From Bacillota bacterium (GTDB taxonomy: Bacteria; Bacillota; Clostridia; Saccharofermentanales; Fastidiosipilaceae): DNA of 40,035 bases. The DNA lies in NCBI GenBank assembly GCA_030057555.1, contig JASGUU010000028.1:1-40035 (forward strand), read 5' to 3'. The notes under the pieces were generated by a model. That model worked only from the letters and a program-made list of their open reading frames with translations, ran no database searches and had not been told where the DNA came from. A program made the position numbers and the translations under genes. Shown here piece by piece: positions 16,641-25,136 of the stretch (the stretch's first letter is position 1; every line of letters begins with the position of its first letter).

Positions 16641-19600
16641 TTGAATCCAGCACACACCGCTCCCGGTGGCAAACGCAAAAAATACGCCGCCTTTATCAGC
16701 TATCGCCATGTCGAACCCGACGCGACGATTGCCGCCCGCATTCACAGCCAGATTGAGCGCTTCAAAGTGCCCGCCGAGCTGCGCCCGGCCGGTGCCGCCG
16801 CGAACGCCCGCGTCTTTCGCGACCGCGAGGAACTGACTGCCCGCGATCTCTCGGATTCGCTGCTGGCGGCCCTCGCCGACTCCGAGTTCCTGATCGTCAT
16901 CTGTTCGCGGCGCCTGCCCCTGTCGCCCTGGTGTCTGCAGGAGGTCGAGACCTTCCTCTCGCTCAATGGTCCCGAGCGCATCATCCCTGTCCTGGTTGAG
17001 GGCGAGCCGGCCGAGTCCTTCCCGCCGGCCCTGCTCAACCTGCGCCGCGAGACGGTTCTGGCGGATGGCAGCCGGGGCGAAGAAGCGCTCGAGCTTCTGG
17101 CCGCCGATCTGCGCCCGGAAGCTGTCCGCAGCCCTGACTTTCCAGGCTATACGGCTCTCGAGGAAGCCCGGGATCCACGCCTCGCCAGATTGCGGCGTGC
17201 GGCGCTGCGTCAGCTGCGCTCCGAGAAGTATCGCATTCTGGCCACGATGCTCGGGGTCAGCTACGGCGATCTGCGCCAGCGTGACAGGATCCGCCGCAGC
17301 CGCCGCCTCACAGCCGCCTCCGCCGCGGCCCTCGTTGTCATGCTCGTCTTCGGCATCGTCCTCTTCCGTGCCTATACCCGGGCGGAAGAGGCCCGCCGTG
17401 CTGCTGTCGAGCAGAACTCCGCCCTCCTTATGAACACGGCCCTCGACCATCTCGCTGACGGTGACAGTGGACGGGCCGTTCTCATCGGCGGTCGCGCCAT
17501 GGCGCAGCTGGAGGCGGGCATGGAGACCTACGGGGACCTTGCCGCGAACTATGGCTATGTCCTGAACGAGAGTCTGCACAGCGACGGCCTCGCGTCGGAG
17601 ACCCGCATCCGGACCGAAAACTCATTCAGCTTCTCCTGCCTGAGCCCCGACGGAAGCCGGGTTGCCGCCGGCTACGGAGCAGATGCGGTCGGCGTCTGGG
17701 AGCTCGCGAATGGACGCCTCGAGATGCTGCTTACGGGGTTTCGCGCCCAGGTCAAGCTGGTCACATACAGTTCATCCGGTCATCTCCTCGCCGCCGGCGG
17801 CCTCGACAATCAGGTGCTGGTCTGGTCTGCGGAGGGTCATGAACAGCTGCGTTTCGAGGTTCCCGGGATACTCCAGCTGCTCGCCTTCAGCCCTGCCGGA
17901 GATGGCCTGCTCTATGCCTATGCGGGCGCCGACGGCAACTACATCGAGCATCGCTGGCTCGATGGCACGGCGTCCTCCGGAGTGCTGTCGCTGCCTGCCT
18001 CGACCTCGCGCATTCTTTTCCACCCGCGCACGGACACCGCCTATGTTCTCTACGATGACTACGCGAGCGGCACCAGCCTCAGCGCCTTTGACTGGCGCAG
18101 CGGTGTGAAGCTGCACGACTTCCCCATGCCGGACGAAGCCGATGCGCAGCAGCTGCTCACTTCGCCCTATCGACATCTTGCCCTGAGCCCCGACGGCGCC
18201 TTTCTATATGCGGCGACCGACGACACGATCTGCTGCTTCTCCACGGACCGCTGCGAGAAGATCTACGCTGTCTCCTGTCCGGGGATTGAGGACATCGCCC
18301 TCGCCGGTGACGGCAGCCTGCTCCATGTCGCCACGGCCCCGGACGAGGCGAACTACCGGCCGCCGCTGCTGCAGACCTTCTCCGTTCGACAGGGCGACAA
18401 AAGTCAGGGCGAGTGTGTGCGCAGACTGCAGCTGCCCACCCGTGTCACCCAACTGACTGCCGACCGGACGGACGGCGTCTACCTCCTCCTTGCTGACGGC
18501 ACGCTGCAGGCCTTTCAGGGCACCTGGCGCAGTGCGGCGGTACTGGGCAGGCCCGGTCTGACGGTCGACAGCCTCGAAGTCGCCGCCACCGACAGCCATC
18601 TGGTTCTGCTCTCGCGCCGGGACCAGAATCTGCGGATTGTCCGCATCGGCCAGTCCAACATGGGCGACCCGATCGCCGGCCAGCTGCTCGCCACGAGTCA
18701 GAACCACCGCTATGCCCTGCTCTATCGCGAAGGCGCCTATGTCATCTGGGACAGCACGGCGGGCCGTGACCATGCGATCATCCAGCCAGCCGACTCTGAC
18801 TCCGACGCGTCCGTCCCCTATTGCGACACGCGCTATCGCTATGCCGTCAGCGGCGATGGTGGCGCCTTCGCCCTGATCGACAGCGGGAGCGGCGCGACCG
18901 GCGGCCTCCTGAATTTTGTTCACCGCTTCCGCGTTTACCTGGCCGACGGAGAGCTGATTCACTACGAGGAGTATCCCATCGACTCGGAGGTGCCCTTTAT
19001 CGACTTCACCGCTGCCGGCGACGCTCTTTTCGTGCAGTGGTCGGATGGCCATGCCCGCCGCCTGCCCCGCGACACCTCGGCAGCCGAACAGATGTACACG
19101 GATCTCGCCCCCAGTCTCGCCCGCTCGCTGCGGGAGACGGCGGACGGGCGCCTCTTTTGCCTCAATCTCACCAATGGCAACTTCCACATCTATGAACGCG
19201 ACGGCGGCCGTGAGGTCATGAGCGGCAGCGGCACGGTCCTCCATCTCGAGGAGGAGGACGGTGTCCTCTGCTGTCAGGGCATCTACCTCGACCGCAGCTT
19301 CAGCATACGTGATGGTCACCGCGAAGAGGGTGCCCGGCTCAGCCGCATCCATCAGACGAGCGGCAGCTTCTTCGACGATGTCGACAGCCTGGATCCGGTG
19401 CATGACCTCTTCCTGCGCATCCGCCAGGGAGCCGATGGCTACACGGCGCTCCTCTATCGCTTCTCGACGGGCGACCTGCTGCAGCGCATTGCGATTGACA
19501 TCGACGGCTATCAGGCAAAGGGCTACCTCCGTCCGGACGGCCGCGAGCTCATCGTTTCGCGTCCGAACGCGCTCTACTTCAGCTGTGTCGACGGCAGTCC

Positions 19601-19727
19601 CGGCAGCTGCAACAGCCTCGCGCGCTACCTGATCCTGAGCGAGGAAGAACTCGCGGAAGAGGCCGCCCGCTTCAGCGCCGGACGCCAGCTGTCGACAGAC
19701 GAATGGCAGGGAGAGAATGATGAATAA
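16641..19727 (+). CDS. TIR domain, transmembrane, beta-propeller-like protein
   Basis: A 1028-residue protein. Residues about 15-140 form a TIR domain: KYAAFISYRH, VFRDREEL, DLSDSLLAALADSEFLIVICS, and SPWCLQEVE, whose Glu101 is at the place of the catalytic glutamate of NAD-cleaving TIR enzymes. A linker rich in basic residues (QRDRIRRSRR) precedes one membrane helix (about 223-244). The rest, about 290-1000, consists of repeated beta-strand units; the first resemble WD40 blades (FSCLSPDGSRVAAGYG...VGVWELANG and SGHLLAAGGLDNQVLVWS) and the later ones are degenerate. The positive-inside rule puts the TIR domain in the cytosol and the propeller outside. It overlaps the RyR-like gene by eight bases. 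Signalling or defence is inferred. Confidence 0.88.
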   Translation: MNPAHTAPGGKRKKYAAFISYRHVEPDATIAARIHSQIERFKVPAELRPAGAAANARVFRDREELTARDLSDSLLAALADSEFLIVICSRRLPLSPWCLQEVETFLSLNGPERIIPVLVEGEPAESFPPALLNLRRETVLADGSRGEEALELLAADLRPEAVRSPDFPGYTALEEARDPRLARLRRAALRQLRSEKYRILATMLGVSYGDLRQRDRIRRSRRLTAASAAALVVMLVFGIVLFRAYTRAEEARRAAVEQNSALLMNTALDHLADGDSGRAVLIGGRAMAQLEAGMETYGDLAANYGYVLNESLHSDGLASETRIRTENSFSFSCLSPDGSRVAAGYGADAVGVWELANGRLEMLLTGFRAQVKLVTYSSSGHLLAAGGLDNQVLVWSAEGHEQLRFEVPGILQLLAFSPAGDGLLYAYAGADGNYIEHRWLDGTASSGVLSLPASTSRILFHPRTDTAYVLYDDYASGTSLSAFDWRSGVKLHDFPMPDEADAQQLLTSPYRHLALSPDGAFLYAATDDTICCFSTDRCEKIYAVSCPGIEDIALAGDGSLLHVATAPDEANYRPPLLQTFSVRQGDKSQGECVRRLQLPTRVTQLTADRTDGVYLLLADGTLQAFQGTWRSAAVLGRPGLTVDSLEVAATDSHLVLLSRRDQNLRIVRIGQSNMGDPIAGQLLATSQNHRYALLYREGAYVIWDSTAGRDHAIIQPADSDSDASVPYCDTRYRYAVSGDGGAFALIDSGSGATGGLLNFVHRFRVYLADGELIHYEEYPIDSEVPFIDFTAAGDALFVQWSDGHARRLPRDTSAAEQMYTDLAPSLARSLRETADGRLFCLNLTNGNFHIYERDGGREVMSGSGTVLHLEEEDGVLCCQGIYLDRSFSIRDGHREEGARLSRIHQTSGSFFDDVDSLDPVHDLFLRIRQGADGYTALLYRFSTGDLLQRIAIDIDGYQAKGYLRPDGRELIVSRPNALYFSCVDGSPGSCNSLARYLILSEEELAEEAARFSAGRQLSTDEWQGENDE

Positions 19728-21597
19728 CGAAAAGCATGCCCCGCAGGCCGGAGCCTGGCCCTTTGTCCGGCGCCGCCTCCGCCTGCTGGTCTATCTCGCC
19801 GGCATCGTCCTGAGTCTGGTCGGCAGCTACCAGGTGGTCAGGCCGCAGACCGTGGGCGCCTGGGAGTTTGTGACGAACATGGTCAACAGCGTTGTCAAGC
19901 TCTTCATGTTTGCCCCCATCGTGCCCATCAGCGCGGTCGCTCCGCCGGCCTTTGAGCTGGCCACCTGGATCGCGCCACTCGGCACCGTGCTGGGCTTCTT
20001 TCAGGTCTTTACACGAGCCTGGCTGCGCCTGCGCCAGTGGCTGCGCCATGAGCGGCGGAGACATCTCGTTGTCCTCGGCGACGCTGTGTCAGCTGTACCC
20101 TTCCTGCTTGCACTCGCCCAGGATGACCCTGCGGAGCACCTGCTCTATCTGCTGCCGTCCGGGAGTGTTCTGGAGGCGTCCGAAGAGCTCGAGAAGCGCG
20201 GCATCCGTGTCCTGTCCTTCGATTTTGCCCACCCCCGCTGCCATGAGAATGAGATGCTGCGCCGCCGTTATCGTCTGCACGAGTCCACCGCCATCGTCTG
20301 CTTTGAGGACGCGACACATGGACTCGGCCGCCTCGCTGCGATGGACCGCCTGCTGGCTGCCACGACCAGCGAGCCGATTCCGACCCATGTTGAGAGCCAC
20401 AGTCTGCGGATGAGGGAACTGCTCGCCGAGCAGACGCCGGACTGGAGCAGCTTTGACGTGCAGTTCTTCGACCTTAACGAGCTGCGGGCACTTGAGCTGT
20501 TACAGTCGGAATGTTTTCCGCTGCATCGCACGGCGGGAATGGAACGTGCCTGGAGCAGGGACGATCTGGTGAGTGAAACAGCGCTGGCAGAAGCCATCGG
20601 CCATCCTCATCTGCTGATCGTCGGCTTTGGCGAACAGGGGCAGGCGCTGCTGCGTCAGGCCGTCAATCTGGGCACGGTCAACCCCGGACAGCCGCTTGCA
20701 GTCAGCATCGTAGACCGTGATGCCGGGCGGAACTACGATTTCTTCACCGCTGACATCGCTGACTTTGAGCGCATATGTACAGTTGAACTGTTGAATTATG
20801 ACGTCCGCGCCTGCTGTCTGCCGGCTGAACTGGAGCGCATCGCCGAGACCAGACCCTTTACCGCGGCTGCGTTCTGCCTGCCGGACAGCGAGGCAGCCGT
20901 GCTCGGCTGCGAGCGCCTGCGTCCTTTCCTTCTGAACAGGCCGACTGCCATCGCCTGTCGCCAGCCCGATGACATCAGGATCCTGTCCGCCGCCCTCGAG
21001 AAGCGCGGTGTCCGGCTGACTCTTTTTGGCTCCGACAGCGCCATCCTGAATCGGCGCGTTATCCTCAATGATGGCATGATTGAGCAGGCTCAGGCCTTCA
21101 ATGCCCGCTACAACCGTTCGGCCGCCGAGCTGGCGGGCACCCAGCCGGATTCACGCAGCCCGCGGCAGCAGTGGCAGGCGCTGAGCATGCTGGCCAAGGA
21201 ATCCAGCATCGCGCAGACTCTGCACCGGCCGGTGAAGCGTACCATCCTGGAGCAGATTGTGAGCGCGGATGATGGACTGTCGACAGTGGAGGAACTGGGT
21301 CGGAGCTGGAGCCGGAGGCTCGACGGTCTCGATATTGCGGCCCAGGTCAGCCTGATCGAATCCGACCCGGTGATGAATTTTCTGAGCGAACTGGAACACC
21401 GCCGCTGGAACAACTTCCATTATCTGCGCGGCTTCCGCTTTGCGGAAACGAAGGACTGGACGGCGAAGACTCATGACTGTCTGATTGACGACTGGGACGA
21501 CTTCCTGGCCGGCCCACAGCGGGAGAAGGTCATCTACGATTTTATTTCCGTCCTCGCTGCAGCGGAATCCGAGGATGCGGCTTCAGAGGTCGGATAA
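19720..21597 (+). CDS. Membrane protein with two Rossmann (TrkA-N/RCK-like) domains and a RyR-like C-terminus
   Basis: A 625-residue protein. Two or three hydrophobic segments (about 20-38, 52-74, 80-98) are followed by a first nucleotide-binding-like domain (HLVVLGDAVSAVPFLLAL, near 116), a second with HLLIVGFGEQGQALLRQA (GxGxxG-like, near 298-310) and an acidic VDRDA strand end, then a C-terminal helical segment SELEHRRWNNFHYLRGFRF...KTHDCLIDDWDDF (about 556-595) that matches the pattern of bacterial RyR domains. RyR domains are thought to bind nucleotides in some conflict systems. It starts inside the end of the TIR gene, with GGAG six bases before this ATG (another ATG is one codon earlier). 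Its partner role for the TIR protein is inference from this coupling. Confidence 0.8.
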   Translation: MNNEKHAPQAGAWPFVRRRLRLLVYLAGIVLSLVGSYQVVRPQTVGAWEFVTNMVNSVVKLFMFAPIVPISAVAPPAFELATWIAPLGTVLGFFQVFTRAWLRLRQWLRHERRRHLVVLGDAVSAVPFLLALAQDDPAEHLLYLLPSGSVLEASEELEKRGIRVLSFDFAHPRCHENEMLRRRYRLHESTAIVCFEDATHGLGRLAAMDRLLAATTSEPIPTHVESHSLRMRELLAEQTPDWSSFDVQFFDLNELRALELLQSECFPLHRTAGMERAWSRDDLVSETALAEAIGHPHLLIVGFGEQGQALLRQAVNLGTVNPGQPLAVSIVDRDAGRNYDFFTADIADFERICTVELLNYDVRACCLPAELERIAETRPFTAAAFCLPDSEAAVLGCERLRPFLLNRPTAIACRQPDDIRILSAALEKRGVRLTLFGSDSAILNRRVILNDGMIEQAQAFNARYNRSAAELAGTQPDSRSPRQQWQALSMLAKESSIAQTLHRPVKRTILEQIVSADDGLSTVEELGRSWSRRLDGLDIAAQVSLIESDPVMNFLSELEHRRWNNFHYLRGFRFAETKDWTAKTHDCLIDDWDDFLAGPQREKVIYDFISVLAAAESEDAASEVG

Positions 21598-21650
21598 GTG
21601 AACCCCGGCAAAGCAGCAGATGCAGCAGCGACGGGAAGAGGAGAAGACGG

Positions 21651-22700
21651 ATGATTGCCGGGAAGTATCTCGATGACATCGAGGCACGTCTCGACCGGGT
21701 GCAGGAGGAGAGGCTCCTCCGTGCCTGGCGTGAATTTGCCTGCGGACGTCTGACAGACGGCCCTTTCGATCCACCTGCCTGCGATCCCGCACCGTCCGCC
21801 CTCGAATGGCCGAACATCCACATCAATGATGCTGTCGCCGATCCCGGACTGATGCTGCTGCATCAGTTCCGGATGATCTCGGAGCAGCTCGCGGACGGTC
21901 ATCGCAATCTGCTTCAGGTGCGGGCGAACTACGGTGTTGGCATCATGCCGAGCTTCTGGGGTGTCCGCCCTTTCATCATGCCCCGCCATATGGAAACGCT
22001 GCCCAATGTCCATCCGCTCGACGGTGGGGAGCCGGAGATCCGCATGATTGTGGCAGGCACCAGCAGCGCAGACCATCGACATTGCGGCTACGGTCCGCAG
22101 ATCTTCGCCGTGGGCGAGCAGTTCGCGCGGATACGTGAACGTTATCCGAAGATTGCCGCGTTTGTACGGGTTGACCATCCGGACGCTCAGGGTCCTCTGG
22201 ATGTGGCCGAACTGCTCTGGGGGTGGAAGATCTTCTATGCTCTGGTGGATGAGCCGGAGCTGGTACACGGCCTGCTCGGCAGAATCTGTGACGTCTATGA
22301 GCGCTTCATCCGTGACTGGTACGACCTGGTTCCAATGGATGACGGCGATCATGCATACGGCGGCCGTCTGCACCGCGGCCTGATTGCGCTGCGCGATGAT
22401 TCCGCCATGAATATCTCCGCCGCGATGTGCCGCGAATATGTTCATCCCTATGATGGACGGCTGCTCGAGGCCTTTGGCGGCGGCCTCATTCACTTCTGCG
22501 GTCAGGGCCACCATCATATCGCCGACATGACGCGACAGCCCCTGCTTTACGCCGTCGACCTGTCACAGCCGGAACTCAACGATATGGAGCTGATTCTGAT
22601 CCATACAGTGGACCGCGGCATCAAGCTCCATACCTATGCGAATGCGGGTCAGCAGCCCTTCAGCTGCACCGGGCATGACGTCAGACATCTGATGTTCTGA
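21651..22700 (+). CDS. Uroporphyrinogen decarboxylase (URO-D) superfamily protein
   Basis: A 349-residue protein with the URO-D/methyltransferase TIM-barrel pattern: VRANYGVGIMPSFWG, RVDHPDAQGPLDVAELLWG, FYALVDEPELVHGLLGRICDVYERF, ALRDDSAMNISAAMCREYVHPYDGRLLEAFGGGLIHFCG and DLSQPELNDM. The N-terminal arginine motif of true HemE (RQAGRY type) is absent, so haem synthesis is unlikely. Such relatives occur beside carbohydrate genes or act in corrinoid-linked methyl transfer; the substrate here is unknown. The ATG has GGAAGAGGAG upstream. It follows the RyR-like gene by 53 bases and may be in its operon. No terminator is seen before the thrS promoter. Confidence 0.8.
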   Translation: MIAGKYLDDIEARLDRVQEERLLRAWREFACGRLTDGPFDPPACDPAPSALEWPNIHINDAVADPGLMLLHQFRMISEQLADGHRNLLQVRANYGVGIMPSFWGVRPFIMPRHMETLPNVHPLDGGEPEIRMIVAGTSSADHRHCGYGPQIFAVGEQFARIRERYPKIAAFVRVDHPDAQGPLDVAELLWGWKIFYALVDEPELVHGLLGRICDVYERFIRDWYDLVPMDDGDHAYGGRLHRGLIALRDDSAMNISAAMCREYVHPYDGRLLEAFGGGLIHFCGQGHHHIADMTRQPLLYAVDLSQPELNDMELILIHTVDRGIKLHTYANAGQQPFSCTGHDVRHLMF

Positions 22701-22822
22701 GCCGGAAGGGCGGTCAGCGAGACGAAAGCAGATGATCTGTCACCAGAAGCCAGGTTGAAATGCCGTCTCTGTGCTCTGCCGGTCAAAGCTGATGTCCCGA
22801 CATTTCCGTCCATGAGGCTCGC

Positions 22823-22851
22823 TTGACGCTGGCATCCGGCGGCGGTATCCT
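22823..22851 (+). promoter_or_regulatory. thrS: Promoter of the thrS T-box transcript
   Basis: TTGACG (22823-22828) and TATCCT (22846-22851) are 17 bases apart. Transcription would begin near 22858, at the 5' edge of the T-box leader. Confidence 0.75.
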
Positions 22852-22857
22852 AGCTCC

Positions 22858-23137
22858 CAGGCGTAGATGAGACTGTGTTTCGCAGCAGTCTGCCCCGGCA
22901 GAGAGCCTCTCCTTCGTCCCGGCGAAGGCTGCGAGAGAGGCGGGCAGGCGCGGAACCGACCACCTCGGAGCGGCAACAGCCCGGTGACTTCCGTTATCGT
23001 CAGTTTTGAGTGCCCGGTCAGGCAGGCGGATCTTCCGGATCCTGTGCTGTGCAGCCGGGAATTAGGGTGGAACCACGGATTCCCATTCGTCCCTTTTGTG
23101 CGCATCGACCCCGGTCGGCGGCAGGAGGGCTTTTTTC
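22858..23137 (+). promoter_or_regulatory. T-box riboswitch, threonyl-tRNA-responsive
   Basis: The leader upstream of thrS contains the conserved T-box sequence AGGGTGGAACCACGG (23064-23078), embedded in GAATTAGGGTGG. Its TGGA would pair with a tRNA ending UCCA, as expected for tRNA-Thr with discriminator U. Stem I begins near 22880, and ACC triplets at about 22954-22964 (in GGAACCGACCACC) are candidate threonine specifier codons; I could not decide which one lies in the specifier loop. Binding of uncharged tRNA-Thr would favour the antiterminator over the terminator at 23091-23136. Confidence 0.9.
23091..23136 (+). terminator. T-box regulated terminator before thrS
   Basis: CCCTTTT (23091-23097) pairs with AGGAGGG (23123-23129), with an inner CGACC/GGTCG hairpin, then a run of six T (23131-23136). 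It competes with the antiterminator formed by the T-box sequence. Confidence 0.75.
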
Positions 23138-23192
23138 TGTCTGCCGGCCGACAGAGGGAGGCGGCAGACGGTCGCCCTGACAGGAGAAAAGC

Positions 23193-25136
23193 ATGAACAT
23201 CAGACTATTTGACGGCAGCATTCGTGAACTTCCGGAGCGCAGCTCCGCTTACGACCTCGCTCTGAACATCGCCGAAGGCCTCGCCCGGCGCGCTACGGCG
23301 GCCGAAGTCAACGGCCGCATGGTCGATCTGCGCAGTGAGCTGCGGGATGGTGACGAGGTCCGTATTCTCAGCTTTGACGATGCAGCCGGGAAGGAGGCCT
23401 TCTGGCACACGAGCTCCCATGTCATGGCGCAGGCGGTGAAGCGGCTCTGGCCGGATGCGAAGCTCGCAATCGGGCCGGCGATTGAGTCCGGCTTCTACTA
23501 CGACATCGATTTCGCGAGTCCCATCGGCGAGGATGATCTGCCGCGGATCGAGGAAGAAATGCGGGCCATAGTCCGCGACGGCTTCGAGCTCGAGCGCGAG
23601 GTCTACACGCGCGAAGAGGCGCTGGCGCTGGTCGATGCAGCCGGCGAACCCTATAAGCGCGAACTGATCGAAGACCTGCCGGCAGATGCCGAAATCAGCT
23701 TTTATGCGCAGGGCGAGTTCCGCGATCTCTGCGCGGGCCCGCACCTGATGACGACGCGCCCGATCCGGGCCCTGAAGCTGACCATGATCGCCGGCGCCTA
23801 CTGGCGCGGCTCCGAGAAGAACCGCATGCTGACCAGAATCTACGGCATTTCCTTCCCGGATCGCAGGCAGCTCGCGGTCTGGGAGAAGCAGCAGGAAGAG
23901 GCGCGCGCCCGCGACCACAACCGCATCGGCAGGGAGCTCGGCTACTTTACGACGGCCGACATCATTGGCCAGGGCCTGCCCATTCTGCTGCCGCGCGGCA
24001 CGACGGTGATCCGGATTCTGCAGCGCTTTGTGGAGGATGAGGAGGCCCGCCGCGGCTATCTGGCGACGATGACCCCCCTGATGGCGAAACGTGACCTGTA
24101 TAAGGTCTCCGGCCACTGGGAGCACTACCGTGACGGCATGTTCATCATCGGCGATCCCGAGGCGCCCGAGGGGGAGGATGTCTTCGCCCTGCGTCCGATG
24201 ACCTGCCCCTTCCAGTTTCAGGCCTTCCTGACGCAGACACGCAGCTACCGCGACCTGCCGATGCGCCTGTCGGAGACATCGACACTGTTCCGCAACGAGG
24301 CGTCGGGCGAGATGCACGGTCTGATCCGGGTGCGCCAGTTCACGATCTCGGAGGCCCACCTCATCGTGCGGCCGGACCAGACGCAGGCGGAGTTCCTGGG
24401 TGCGCTCGACCTCGCCGTCTACATGATGGAGTCGATAGGCCTCATCGATGACATCAGCTTCCGGCTCTCGCTCTGGGATCCCGACAACCGGGAGAAGTAC
24501 ATCGGCGACCCGGTGCTCTGGGAGCAGGCGCAGACGGAACTGCGCGATATCCTCGACTCGCGCGGCCTCGAGTATACGATCGGGATCGGGGAGGCGGCCT
24601 TCTACGGGCCGAAGCTCGACATCCAGATCCGCAATGTCTGGGGCAAGGAAGACACCCTGATCACGATCCAGATTGACTTCCAGCTGGCGCAGCGCTTCGG
24701 CCTCTACTACACGGACCGCGACGGCGGGCGCAGGCACCCGACCATCATCCACCGCACCTCGATCGGCTGCTACGAGCGCACGCTGGCGCTGCTGCTCGAG
24801 AAGTACGCCGGGGCCATGCCGCTCTGGCTGGCGCCGGAGCAGGTGCGGCTGCTGCCCATCTCCGAGCGTTTCAACGACTACGCCGAGGAGGTGGCGGCCT
24901 CTCTGCGCGATGCCGGCCTGCGCGTGACGGTGGACCGCCGCGACGACAAGGTCGGCTACAAGATCAGCCAGGGCCGCCGCGAGAAGATCCCCTATCTGCT
25001 CGTTGTCGGCCAGCAGGAGGCCGAGTCGGGGCAGGTTGCGGTGCGCCGCCGCGGCAGCGAGGACCTCGGTGTCATGCCGCTGGAGGAACTGCGCGCGCGC
25101 ATCGTATCCGAGGTTGAGACGCGGGTGCTTGACTAG
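23193..25136 (+). CDS. thrS: Threonyl-tRNA synthetase
   Basis: A 647-residue class II synthetase that charges tRNA-Thr. An N-terminal TGS domain (1-60) is followed by the second additional domain for editing (FWHTSSHVMAQAVKRLWPD; DLCAGPHL), the catalytic core (about 240-535) and the anticodon-binding domain (LLPISERFNDYAEEV...YKISQGRREKIPYLLVVG). Zinc ligands are visible at Cys338 (RPMTCPFQ) and His375 (SGEMHGLIRVRQF), with the third in TIIHRTS. The RPMTCPFQFQ form, instead of PMNCPHH, marks a ThrRS subtype I know from some Clostridia. The ATG has GGAGAA nearby. Expression is controlled by the T-box upstream. Confidence 0.97.
   Translation: MNIRLFDGSIRELPERSSAYDLALNIAEGLARRATAAEVNGRMVDLRSELRDGDEVRILSFDDAAGKEAFWHTSSHVMAQAVKRLWPDAKLAIGPAIESGFYYDIDFASPIGEDDLPRIEEEMRAIVRDGFELEREVYTREEALALVDAAGEPYKRELIEDLPADAEISFYAQGEFRDLCAGPHLMTTRPIRALKLTMIAGAYWRGSEKNRMLTRIYGISFPDRRQLAVWEKQQEEARARDHNRIGRELGYFTTADIIGQGLPILLPRGTTVIRILQRFVEDEEARRGYLATMTPLMAKRDLYKVSGHWEHYRDGMFIIGDPEAPEGEDVFALRPMTCPFQFQAFLTQTRSYRDLPMRLSETSTLFRNEASGEMHGLIRVRQFTISEAHLIVRPDQTQAEFLGALDLAVYMMESIGLIDDISFRLSLWDPDNREKYIGDPVLWEQAQTELRDILDSRGLEYTIGIGEAAFYGPKLDIQIRNVWGKEDTLITIQIDFQLAQRFGLYYTDRDGGRRHPTIIHRTSIGCYERTLALLLEKYAGAMPLWLAPEQVRLLPISERFNDYAEEVAASLRDAGLRVTVDRRDDKVGYKISQGRREKIPYLLVVGQQEAESGQVAVRRRGSEDLGVMPLEELRARIVSEVETRVLD

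Noticed and set aside
21651-22700. True uroporphyrinogen decarboxylase (hemE)
   Set aside because: The N-terminal arginine motif of HemE is absent and there are no haem genes nearby; only the superfamily is supported.
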